From Paracyclopina nana (taxonomy: Eukaryota > Arthropoda > Copepoda > Cyclopoida > Cyclopettidae): 64,000 nucleotides of DNA. This document shows, piece after piece, positions 22,801 to 34,300 of this stretch. The position numbers and the translations under genes are program-made. How positions within the stretch are numbered: position 1 is the stretch's first letter; each line of letters starts with the position of its first letter. Under the pieces are notes generated by a model that saw only the letters and a program-made list of their open reading frames with translations, had not been told where the DNA came from and made no database searches. The stretch lies in the NCBI GenBank assembly GCA_019096065.1, contig JAGUCH010000005.1, positions 930,001 through 994,000 of the forward strand. The letters are read 5' to 3'.

Positions 22801-23589
22801 GTTTTCATATGTTCGAATTGTTCAAAATATAGACAGGACAGACTTGGACACCTAGTTGCTTGGAATAGACGTGAATTTACTTTTTTCTCGTGTTAACCGC
22901 ACATTGGGCGGAGTGCGCGCATGATATTGCTCGAGGTTGAAAATCACTCGGTCGGGTCATCTGTTACCTTGCAGCCATCTTGATCCATCCAAACTTGCTG
23001 GCTTAACCCATAAAGTATTTCGTGAGTTATGACGCGAGATTTCCAGATGGCAAAAAGCATTTGCTTTTTCGACCTTAGTAGCCCCAAAAATAAGCCATGA
23101 TTTCTTTATGATGTTGGCTCTAATTGAGTTTCCTCGAAGCATGAATAAGCATCTTTAGTTTGTCATCCATGAAGCCATTTACATATCTGCATGCCGATCA
23201 ATAATTCCCATGCCACAATTTCGCGTAGCTCATAAAAATACCAAGCAGTCAAGCAGCTTTTTTGATCCTACCATTACATAACTCAGCGTCAGCGTGGAAA
23301 GGTCCAAATTGCCCTAATACTTGTGATTCTTAGCTACAATTTGTTTAAGCGCTTTTTTGCAATGAAAGAGCAAGCTTAGGATCTGCTGTTGTGTAAACCA
23401 CATTTGCAATCCTGCATCATGGAAAAAACAACGCTTTTAAGTCCCATTTATGCTTGAAAAAATATTTTAATGACTGAAAAAAAAAGTTTTTTTGACAGAT
23501 ATGAAATAGGCCACATTTCCAAACTTGTACACTTGAGTCCCATTTATGCCTTAAATACAAAAACAATATAATTTCAGGCCATGCCCAAA

Positions 23590-23960
23590 ATTAGCAAAAG
23601 TCATCATAGAGGGCGCTACTGTGTAACCATGATGGTAAACAAGCATAAAACTGCTATTATGTTAGCCACATTTACATACTTATACCATTGACAACACACG
23701 GTAAATCCAACACTTATAAGACTGAAAAAAGCCTATATAAAATTAGACATAGATTATAGAAATGCATCATAGAGGGCGCTACTTTGTAAACATGAAGGTA
23801 AACAAGCTTAAAACTGCTGTTATTTAAGCCACAATTGAAAGCGTGTAAAACTCTATAAATCCAACTATTTTAAGCCTGATAAATTATTCACAATAAGTTT
23901 TCCATACTTTACCCAAAATTTAAAAAATGAATCACAGAGGGCGCTGCGTTGTGTTTTCAA
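23590..23960. repeat. Degenerate tandem repeat, period about 163 bp
   Basis: AGAGGGCGCT recurs at 23608, 23771 and 23936 (spacing 163 and 165). Each copy is embedded in a similar context (ATCATAGAGGGCGCTAC, then GGTAAACAAGC, then AAAACTGCT). The third copy diverges after the core. GTCCCATTTATG also recurs at about 23441 and 23538, so the array may reach further left. Confidence 0.6.
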
Positions 23961-25248
23961 TCAGATTTGAAATCTGAAAAAGCTGCAGTGATTGATGCTG
24001 CATTCAATAAAGCTAACTGCAATGAGAAGGCAAAAAGCCAGTAGAGCTCAAGCAACAGAGCTCAAAAGTTGAAATTGCTCAGAGCGCGTCAAGACCACCC
24101 GGAAAGTCGCTTCCCCTCGAGCCAATGGTTTTTCGGCTACCTTTTGACGACTTCATTTTCCTAAAAGCTTCCAACAACTACTTCTATTTCGGCCAGGCTT
24201 GCTTCTCCTTGGTTGTGCCAAGCTTTTCAATGAAACTTGAGCTGCGCCAATTCTTCAATTTTAACATTTCCCAGAGTTCTCATGACCTAGGTCAAGCCGA
24301 TTTTTGTCACCAAATATAAATCTCGCCGCCGGGTCATTTTTGCCTGCTCATAAAGTAGCAGCTTCCTTCATGAGCAGGGCTTAGTAGGTCAGAGCAGTAG
24401 AAGGAACGAGTACGACAACCTCATCAGCTGAATTTATAAATTACAAAAGAGCTTTTTATTTAGAATATCAGCCAAGTTGAATAAAAGGGAGAAAACTGCC
24501 AAAAAATTCCTTTTCTCACCTTCTTCAAAGAGGCAACAAGCAATAATGAATTTTTTAACGATATTTTGCTGTACATTGGCCCAGATAGAAAAGATACTTT
24601 AGTATGTACTCTATTTATCTACTGCTCTAGCTGGGCAAAATATAAAAGTATGGGAAGTCATTTGAGGTTAGGGCTGGGAGCTGGCGCAATATTTTCCACT
24701 CCCAATTTCACGCAACTTCCTCTTTGAAATGTGAAAAAGCAAACAAATCGTTTTATTTCAATTAGAGCTAAGAGAAGGCACAATAAGCTCGCGCCACGCT
24801 TGCTTTCAGGCTACTGCTCAATGTATCTTTTTCTTTTGAGAAAAAGCTTCCAATTTGGCCATTCAAGGGCTCGTTTATGAGGGTCCCCATCTGTGCACAA
24901 TGTTTTTACAGCTTCTCTGAAGGTGACAATTAAGCCAGTTTTCATGGTAAAATCCAGCTCATAAATTGCTGAACAACACAGTGTTGCAGCGGCAGCAGCA
25001 TCATTTTTCGTGCAAATCACAGCCATATAACTGCACAAAAGTGCTTCAGAGTAGCCAAGAAATTCAAGGAGCGGATCATAAATATGAAATGTGGCCCTCA
25101 CGAGACTCGTTTCTGAAGCTTGGTGGTTACTTTTTAACTTCGCCTTGACAAAAGCCTGCAAAATTTCCAGTTATGGTTTTTATTGATGAAATTGCGGAAT
25201 CTGGAATGAGCCTTTAATGACTAAAAAGAATTTTGATTTTATGATTCT

Positions 25249-25257
25249 GACCACCCA
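25249..25257. promoter_or_regulatory. Exact Ci/Gli site 3 kb upstream of patched
   Basis: GACCACCCA, 3.0 kb upstream of the patched start and 0.7 kb upstream of the SET-domain gene. It could serve either. Confidence 0.45.
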
Positions 25258-25960
25258 AAATTGCCAAATTGATAGAAACCTCGCTATTGTCTTCTTATCA
25301 ACTCTAGTGAAGATGGCAAAAAAGGGGAGGGGAGAAAATGTCGGAGAGCTTCAACAAATCATTCCTAGTTGAAAACCGTTTCCGTCCAAGTCGTGAATAC
25401 CTTGGGGCTGATCTAAGATAAGATCACTCAGTGTGCTCTGCACAAAATAGATCGACCCATGTCGTTAATTGCCTGTATAAATGTTCCTTTCAGGGCCAAA
25501 ATTGGATATCTTTTCCGAGACACTCATTAAAAGGAGTGACATTCGAAAAACACAGTTCGGGCATCTGGCCTCAAAAAAATTAGTAGCGCCACATACAGGC
25601 TTTGTTTTTAATTTTTTGTACTGGCACGGCTGGGCGGGCTGCACGGCCGAGCGGCCGGGTTGGCAGGAGCAAAATAAATTCAAGTGGCGCCACCTTTAAA
25701 AATGGAAACACCATAACGTTCCTGCTTCAAAATAAGAGTAAATCCTTTTAATTGATGTTATGAGGTTGCGAGAAAATCACTTTTTTGTTGCGTTTTCTCT
25801 CCTGGCGCTCAAATCATTCCACCTTGGGCAGTGACAGGCGGAATGTGCAATGTTTATACTTTAGAATTGGCTAGCTGACAAATTCTCCTCATGAGTAAGT
25901 AGCACTTGATCCTGTCTGTCCCTGTCCACCTTCAAGAATGCAAGATCGATGTGCAGTCCA

Positions 25961-27475
25961 ATGTCCACTATGAGCTTTGGAGACTCGTTTGTAAGCCGAC
26001 AAATCGAGGGGAAAGGCATTGGAGTGATAGCAATCAAAGACATCCAGAGAGGCACACTTGTCATCAAAGAAGAGCCGCTCTTGGTCATTCCTTGGTGGGT
26101 CAGGCACTCAGTGTATCCAAAGTAAGTTTTTTTTTTATTTTTGAAAGCATCCAAAAAATCAAATAATTTCTTCCAAGGAATGAGCTTGAAGAAACACTCA
26201 GTAGACTGCTAGAGAGCTTGCCAGAGGAAAAACGCTGCCTTTTCATGTCCTTGAGTGACTGCAAAGCTGGAGAAGATGAGGAAAAAAGTGAATTGGGCAT
26301 TTGGAGGACCAACAACTTTGCCCTGGGCCCGACCCACTCCAAATGCTCCAATGGAGTGTTTTCTACCATAGCCAGGTTCAATCACTCTTGTGTCCCTTCT
26401 GCAGAGTTCCTGTGGAATGAAAAGGAGGGTAAACAGGAAGTGAGAGCCATTCGAGACATCAAAGCTGGGGAAGAGATTTCACTCTGCTATTTCACTTCAC
26501 AATGGCAGCTTGAACATGCCAGTAAAAGGCAGCAATATTTGCTGGATCATTATGGATTCCTCTGCAATTGTCCAGCTTGTTCTTATACAGGTATGAAGCG
26601 ATTTTTAAACTGCGTTTTTCTTGAAGTTTTTTTTTTGTGTGTGTGAGCTCAAGATTGGCTTGAGCGCTTGAACTTAATTTTGACTCTTATCATATAAGCA
26701 GAAATGCTTCAAATCCCTTTTTTTCAAGTATTGAAAACTCAAATTTATAATTAAAGGCTAAAATTCGAAAGCTTGATAGCTGGAATTAGAAAGCATCAAC
26801 AATCTTGTGGAGAAGAATTTAAGAGCTTGGAAGCAAAAAATCAGATAAACTGTCATAACTTTGAGCTCTTTTGGCAAGTTTTAAAAATCCTCATTTAAAC
26901 CACAATTGAGTGTTTTCAATCTCCTCAAATAAATCCTGGAAAAGAGCTTGCAATTTAACATTTTTGGCTTGGAAATGGCTTAGTAATTTTTCTCAGTGTA
27001 GCTCGAGATCAAGCATAAAAATGTCAAGTTCTTTGAGACCTAACCAGAGTATTTAGTATCAGTGCACTAACTAAAAAATTGCATGCGTTTTGTAGGTGCT
27101 CATCTGGAACAGGACTCCAAAAAGCGAGACATGATCAAGTCACTGAGGAGCCAATTCAATGAATTGGTTTATGACTTTATCGACATAGATAACGATGACG
27201 AAGAAGATGGGACATTGTTAAGCGAAAGTGAATTAAGCCTTGATTTACAAAAGGCTGTGGATATTGGGTTGCAAAGGCTTGCTTTGATGAATGAACTGCA
27301 TCTGAAATGCAGAGCCAGAATGGACTTTTGTTCGGAATTGCTCGAGATTGCAAATGATTGCAATGCTTCACCACTTCCAATTGCTAAGCAAGGCTTTCAA
27401 CTTGCTTCCACTCTGCTCGGCCCACACTCACACGTAGCGCAGAAATGGAGGAATAAACTGAATCAGTTCATGTAA
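25961..27475 (+). CDS. SET-domain protein, SMYD-like but without MYND finger
   Basis: Probable protein-lysine methyltransferase using S-adenosylmethionine. Exons 25961-26121, 26178-26590 and 27096-27475 (introns 56 and 505 nt, phases 2 and 1) give 317 residues. SET landmarks: EGKGIGVIAIKDIQRGTLV (about 16-34), the AdoMet/knot motif FNHSCVPSAEF (122-131), GEEISLCY (151-158) and a post-SET cluster CNCPAC (183-188). The C-terminal helical region has an acidic stretch (IDIDNDDEEDG). SMYD proteins have a MYND zinc finger inserted in SET; here the SET-N to SET-I stretch is short and cysteine-poor, so the finger is absent. The start at MSTMSFGDS precedes the first SET strand directly; an upstream coding exon cannot be excluded. 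Confidence 0.82.
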
Positions 27476-28363
27476 TTTATTTGCTGCTACCTTCTGTAAT
27501 GTGCGCCTAATACATCAGGGTTCTTGTTTGTTAATATTGAGATTTTTCATTATTGATTTTTTTTGTGTGGATGTGTTCTTGTACATTATTATTAGCTTCT
27601 TCACTTGTGGCTGCTCTTCTTCAATCATTTATCGAGTATTATATAATAATTGCTTGTCATCAGAATAATAGTACACTAAATTTAGCATAATTATAATCAT
27701 AAGTATTTTATCATAGTTGTTGTTGTAATTTCAGCTGGTTCAAAAAGAGTATTTTGCTTAGTCTCTTCGGATTTCCTTCATCATTCAAGACAATTCATGA
27801 CTATGAAGACTAGTTTCGTAATTATATAGTATATAATAGAATCTCTTACATTGTATTACTATTTTGTGTGTTGTTGTTGTTGTTGCTGTTTGGGGAGCTT
27901 TTTGCTTTGAGTTAGTGATTTCTACAGTAAATATGGTTGTGCTGTATTTTAAAATTCCTTGAGAAATTGAGTGTAGTTGACATTTTTTTTCATTGCAGCA
28001 AGGGAGGGATTTTATTATTTCAGGGTGATGGGTGGGAATATTTAGTGATAGCAGTGTGTGAAAAGAAATAACTTCAGTGTTGAATCTTAGCTAAATTTGT
28101 TCTTCATATAATAGACATTGTAGTAATAATTTCATGATAAATTGCTTTCTGTTCTTTTCCTCGCAAATAATAGTATTAATTGTAGCTACGATCGAGAGAG
28201 AGAGGGAGAAAAAGAAACCGCGCTATTTACACACTTTGCAAAAGTGCCAATATTCAGATAATATCCATCATAGTTCTAGTGATGTATAGTTGCTTTTCAG
28301 TAGGAAGACGATTTAGTTTGCCACTTCCTCTGGATTCTTCATCGATGATACTGATAAATTTCC
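27476..28363. other. Convergent 3' ends: SET gene and Rbfox 3' UTR
   Basis: About 890 bp, AT-rich, between two stop codons facing each other. Minus-strand AATAAA at about 28017-28012 is a candidate Rbfox poly(A) site, giving a 3' UTR near 350 nt. It contains a TTG repeat (about 27873-27890) and a GA run (28194-28205). No coding signal. Confidence 0.5.
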
Positions 28364-31300
28364 CTAGTAGGGAGTGAACCGTTGATAACTCCTATAGAGA
28401 GCAGCCTGCAAAGCAAATATTTCTCTTGGTTAGATTTGTTTGGATCCATTAGAGCTCAATTAAAAGAAGTTTGCCAACAACCAGGATAGCAAACAGCCAC
28501 ATATTGCTTCCATTGACCCTCAATTTTCCTCTATGCATGAATTTTTCACAGCCTTGCTTTCTAGGTGGCGCTTTTTGTTTTGACTCCAGCCGTGCCGCGC
28601 CAACTGCTGATAAGCGAAGGCGACGCAGTACGCCAACCAAAACAAATTAGCGCCATCTACAAATCCTCACTCCTCGCTCTAGAGCAAAGCAGTTAAAGTT
28701 GTGATTTTTTTAACTGGTAGTGGTAGTAGTTTGGAGGCATTACATTCTGTTAATGCTTTTTGTGGCCATGATTTGGCGCCAGTTGTCTCCATCATTATTT
28801 TTCTAGCATAGCAATGAAATAAGGGAATAAGAGAGAAGATGCAACAACATCAGCAAACTTTAACAATGCCCAAAATGCACTTCATGCAGCAAAAATAATC
28901 ATGGAAAACAACGATGTCTCGTAATCGACAACATTAAGATTAATGAAAAGTTTTTTTTGCATCCACAATTAGAAGGAGAAGAAGCAGCATCAGCAGGCTC
29001 CATAAAAACTTTATGACCGTGGCTCTCCCTTATATTTCTCTCTTTTCCTCCTCCTCCTCTCAAAAGGCAAAAATGCTTGCAAAAAAATTGTAGAAGTAGT
29101 AAGTGTGAGTGAAAACTTACTCCATAGCCAGGCACCGGTCCTATACTTTGTCCAAGGTAGGGATCTGCAAGCGCTGCTGCAGTTGGGTCTCGAGCAAGTC
29201 TGAAACAAGGCATGCAGACAGTTCCAAATCTCGTTTCTCATTTCTCAAGCATCATCATAATAAGTATGCAACATATTATTATTATTACATAGCTTGTAAG
29301 TAGAAGAGTGAGTGACATGGTGTTCAATTTTTAAGCAATTCAAAATAGGCTTTCCCAAAAAAGTTGTTAAGCAGAAAGCAGCCTCTTGCTTCTCAAAGGG
29401 AAAACAAAAGCGTTTTAAAATGATTTTTTAGTGCTAAATCAACGGTAGATTAGTCTTTCTAGTCTTGAACGGCAGTAAAATAAATCATGCAAAATTGTGT
29501 GTGTGTCTGTGGATGTGTGTGACTTTCCATTGAATTAAGCTTTCTAGAAAAAAGATCACAATTCGCAGCATAGCAGGCATGCATAGTAAAAAACAAGCTC
29601 TAAGAATCAGTTTGCAGTAGCAGCAAAAAGAACGTTTCTTGCCCAATCAAGTTTTGCGGAAAATCAACCGAGAGTTGCAAAGATTTGGATTATATGCTTA
29701 CGTTGCTGGAAGGGCCTGTCCATAAGCTGCCTGGTTAGCGAGTGCTGCCTGTAAAGAAAGGCCAGAAGCAGCATGTGGAAGTCCAGCCATGCCAGTAGCA
29801 AAGCTTGGCCTCACTCCGATTCCACTGGCGGCCGCAGCCGCAGCCAAATTCTGAATACCAGAAAAAAACATAGATGAATTATCCTAAATAGATGATCCCT
29901 TAATTAATGGGGCTACTATTGAGGAACGAGCTTCAAGTCTTAGGCCTTGGAAAAATAGGCTCGGTTCCTCTCAGTAATTATTTACTTCGAGAAAGGTGAG
30001 CCAATTTGTGTTATGGTAAGAGGGAGGGAATTTATAATTTTTCCCCGAGAGAAAGTTTGGAGTTTGTGGGGTGACCTCAAAGCCTCTGGAGGTTTGAATT
30101 TTTACCTGAAGACGAGGATCGAGTCCATGATTGCCAGCCGCAGCCGCAGCTGCCGCAGCCAGCCCGTTGGCCTGCACTTGCGCTAGGGAGGTAGCCAGGA
30201 AGGGATCATACGGACTGTAAATGCTTCTGCAAAGGCAAAAACTGGTTAAAACGCAATTCATCAAGCTAAAATTGGATTGGAGGCTGGAGCTTTCAGGATA
30301 GTTTTCAAATATGAGAAACTCATGCCGAAAAAAAAAATTCATGCTTTTCTAGCCCACAAGTCAAAAGTGTGCTGCTGGTAGTTTAAAGGACTGGTTAGCC
30401 TGATTTCACATTCACAGCGCCGCTGCTTTCTCGATATGAATATGAAGAACAAGGCTACTACTAAGTCACTTACTGTGTCAAACCATGCAGATGTTGTGCA
30501 GCAGCTGTTAGTGACTGAGCATGCTGAGATGGTTGATTTGAGGCCATAGCTGAAGTCTGTTGGTTGTTGGATTGCACCACGCCAGTCGAGGCCGGACCGG
30601 TTAAACCGGCAGCTGTCGTGACCACGCCTGCCATAGCTGCCAAATTGCGCTGTTGGGCAGCAGAGAGCGCCGCGACAGCTGACAGTGGGTAGCTGCCGCG
30701 CCGCGCCGCCAAATTGGCGACCAGGGCCGCGTTGGCGGCGGCGGCCTGGTTAGCAGCGGCGGCAGCTCTGAATTGGGCCGTTGACGAGTGTTGCGGGCTG
30801 CCACCAGAGGGCGCTGCAGTCGCAGGAGCTAAACATGCAAGGAGAGAATGAGTAGCAAAACACACAATCAAGGCAAAGGTGTTCCAAGGTAAATAGTCTG
30901 TATATCTCTTAGAATAGCTTCCTTGTTTCTTTTTGTAAAATTAAGGAGTTGTCATGCAATATGAATGTCCCTAATGACAGCCTCAAAATTGACCTTTTGA
31001 CCTTCTGTTTGAGGGGCATGCTACAATTGATCAATTCAAGTGTTGTTAGTGGGCTTTGTTCTTAAGCTCAAATAACGAGGCATTCAAGTAGACATCCACG
31101 TGCTCAATTCGGCTGTCAAGGATGATAACAACAATAGCAAAAAATGATGCAAAACTATCCTCGTGCTCAGACCTCATGATCACTCATATGATTGATCAAC
31201 CAGTTACTTACACGGCCGGATCGAGCACTCTTGCCTCATTTTTACAAATCATCGGTACAATGGGAAGACCTAAATATGACATAGTAGACGCTAGTAAAGA

Positions 31301-34300
31301 TACATCTAGCCCAGAGTAGATCAAGTTGTAGTACTTCTGAATATCGTATGAGAAAATGCGTTGCTTTAGCCACTTACCATTTGGAATGTTTGACTGTTTC
31401 TTGGTTTGAACCCTAGCAGTGGCATTATTAACCTGAAAAAGTGCATTAGTGTATATATAGAGGAGAGATGCTTAATGGCTTTCTAATGAAGCGTGGCAAA
31501 TTGACTTGCACAAGGCAGCAAAAAGGCGGACAAATCTGCAAGTGAGGCAGCAAAAATCGTCAAAATGAGCTTTCTCCAGCAAAGAGTCTGATCCTTGCAA
31601 AACGAGACTAAAGCAATTTAGTGACTGACTCTATATTTGAGCTCTGATATAGAATGTACTGCCAAACTGAGAATCCACTTTTCTGCGAGCCGATTTTCCG
31701 CGATCCACTTTTCCACGATCCACTATTCAGCGGTCAACTTTTCCGCCATCAACTTAACCGCGATCTACTCAAAGTAGTGAAGGAACGAGTGGCTTGAAAG
31801 CTTGAAACTAAAACCCAGCTTGAGTTACATAAGCAAAAAGCTTGGGATCGCTTGAACCAAATTTTGAAAAGCTTGAAAAGTTTGAAGCCCAAAAAAGCTT
31901 GAAAAAGCTTGACACCAAAAAATTTCAAGACTTTTCCCATTTTTAATCAAAAGGAAGAAAGGGCTGATATTAAAATTAACAAATAGTTAAGGGAATACAG
32001 TACATGTGCTTAATTGCTGTTCTACTTAATTTGCCAAAATCAACATATGCCCCAAAATTAATTAATTTTTCTGCTCCAAGAATCATGTTGAGTAATTTGG
32101 GGCAAAATTATTTTGATAAGTTGCCAATTTGAGAATGGATGAAACAACTTTTTAAAAAATTTTCTTTGAAATTGCATTATGAAATTAAGGCTTATTAAAA
32201 AGATTCACCCAAATACCCTGCACTAATTTCTGTTCAGTTATAAATTATGCCATAATTTCAGCCGTAATTTGTTGGTTAACCGGGCCTTAGAAGCTGAAAA
32301 TCTGATGTAATATCTCATTCGTGTCAAATCGTCTGTTTGATTCACTGTGACCACTAAGCCTTCTGCCATGAAAAAATCTAAATGAAAGATAAATCATAGA
32401 AATAGAAACACATCGCGGTAAAGTGGATCGCGAAAAAGCTGACCACGAAAAAGTTGACCGCTGAAAAGTGGATTGGGGAAAAGTGGATGGCGTAAAAGTG
32501 GATTCTCGGTTTGGCTGATATACCCTGATATATATTAGCTAAGAACGGTTAGTTGATTCTCATTTTGTAAGGATCACCCTCTAAATCATTACTTTGAAAA
32601 GCCTAATGTCCCGTCCATGTACTTCAAAATTCTTCAGCTCAGTTCTTCTACAACTTTAATACAGTCAACAATTCAAGGCAAATGTCTTATGTATAGTCAA
32701 AAAAATACATAAGGTTGTTCCTATATTGACTGGCTAGTCAAGTTAAAATAGCAAAAAAAACTTGGCTCAGTTAATTTTATGTAGTACTAGCTTGCTTGCT
32801 ATGTTAAGTTATGTTTAGAATGTAACTGAGCTACAAAAAGTGTTCTCAGATGTGTAGCAACTGAAGTTTGCTCTATTGAGAAAAGCTAAGTTAGCTCATC
32901 AGCTGCTGACGTTCAATGTGTTGGCGTGTAAGCTGAGCAGCTACCTTAACTTGGCTAGAACGAGCTGAATTTAAATAACCAAGAATGGTTACTACCATCT
33001 TAGCAAGGTAACACAATTGAAATTTTGAATATGGGATCGCCCTGAATACTTAATAGTTAAGCGGAAAACGCAAGCTAGATTTGCTTTTCTTGGCAGCTCG
33101 GTTAAAGTTCATGCTTTTCTTAATGGGAAAACATGGGCTATATCTAGTTTGGCCAATCTTGAAAAGAGTGATTTTTTCAATGATGGCATTTGGCTAAAAC
33201 GAGCTGAACTTAACTCACCAAGAATGGCACCTATCTTTGCAAGCTAATTAATTTTAAAATCCGGAACCCACAAGTGAACCTTTAGAAAGCTAAGCTCAAA
33301 TATTTTACTGTTTCCGAAAAAGCACATACATGAACGTAGCATTAACCTTTGAGCCGTCTACATACTGCATACTGGCGCGGTGGTAAGCAAGCGATAAGTG
33401 CTTTCGATCATTTGTTTTTGTGCCTTTTTACCTCAATTTTTCTTCCTTCCACAACCGTTGCGTGAAGCTGTTCTCGAGCTCTGTCAGCATCCGAGCTGTT
33501 GGCAAACGTTACGAACCCGAAGCCTTTTGATCCCCTCTCGTTGAAGATGATCTCCACATCAAGGATTGGGCCAAATTTCTGAAAAGCAGAAAAAGTGCAC
33601 CATTACTCGCAGTAATCAACCCTAAGGTTTGTTGCTTCGCTCCAGGCTACTACTGGCTTATGCTATTGCTGCATCGAATAATACTACAAGTTGACTTAGT
33701 TGATTGTTCCAACTATCCTCAGGAGACCTAGCCTCGCTTTCCAAGCAATATTGAGCTCTGACACTCAGCGGCTGAAAGATTGGCAGGTTTATTGCCCTCA
33801 TTTAGGATTATAGGCGAAACAGAGGATTTCATATTTGCTAGGCTGGGCGTCCGAGGCGGGGAATTCCGAGCGGCGCCGTCTCGGATGATTCGAGCGTGCA
33901 CTTTAAATTGGCTTCTTTCGTTTCATCTGGCCAAGCCCCATGAAATTTTGCAGTGATTTCTAGTACATTTTTTCCTCGTGTTCAATAAAAGGGAAAGATT
34001 CGCAACAGAAGAGGCCGCCTTCGGAATGTCGTATCGCTCCGCTCTACGTAGGAGCAACTGGTCTAGTTTGGGAGGAGGAAGCTGTTGCTCTACTTCAAAG
34101 TTTCTGGATGATTTTGGAGATGAGAGTCAAAGAAGTGCATTAAAATTCTCTTTGGAGTTGGCAGCTCGAGCAGGAGCAAACTTACACCCAAACTCATGGC
34201 AAGCATAGAATGTGTACACATTTTGAAAGGCCTCCGCCGTCAAGCAGAGAAAATCGACTCATTTTTCAGCATGGCAGCGTAAAAAAGAAATTGGCCCCTT

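Larger units (their letters stand above)
22232..25960. promoter_or_regulatory. 5' flank of patched up to the SET-domain gene
   Basis: About 3.7 kb between two divergent genes. The first 150 bp upstream of the patched ATG are strongly GC-rich (GCGGCCGCGGCCGCGGC near 22342-22358), which suggests a CpG-rich promoter. Further out lie a tRNA-like element (22725-22800), a repeat with 163-bp period (23590-23960), a one-mismatch Ci/Gli site (GACCACCCG, 24093) and an exact one (25249). A 116-codon minus-strand frame at 24811-25161 is not supported by any family signature. Confidence 0.5.

Noticed and set aside
24811..25161. 116-codon minus-strand frame preceded by an acceptor-like TTTTGCAG
   Set aside because: No domain recognised, no donor or partner exon found, and composition is not convincing. 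Kept only as background in the patched 5' flank.
27800..27812. GAAGACTAGT, resembling part of miR-7
   Set aside because: Match is ten bases only and there is no hairpin partner.
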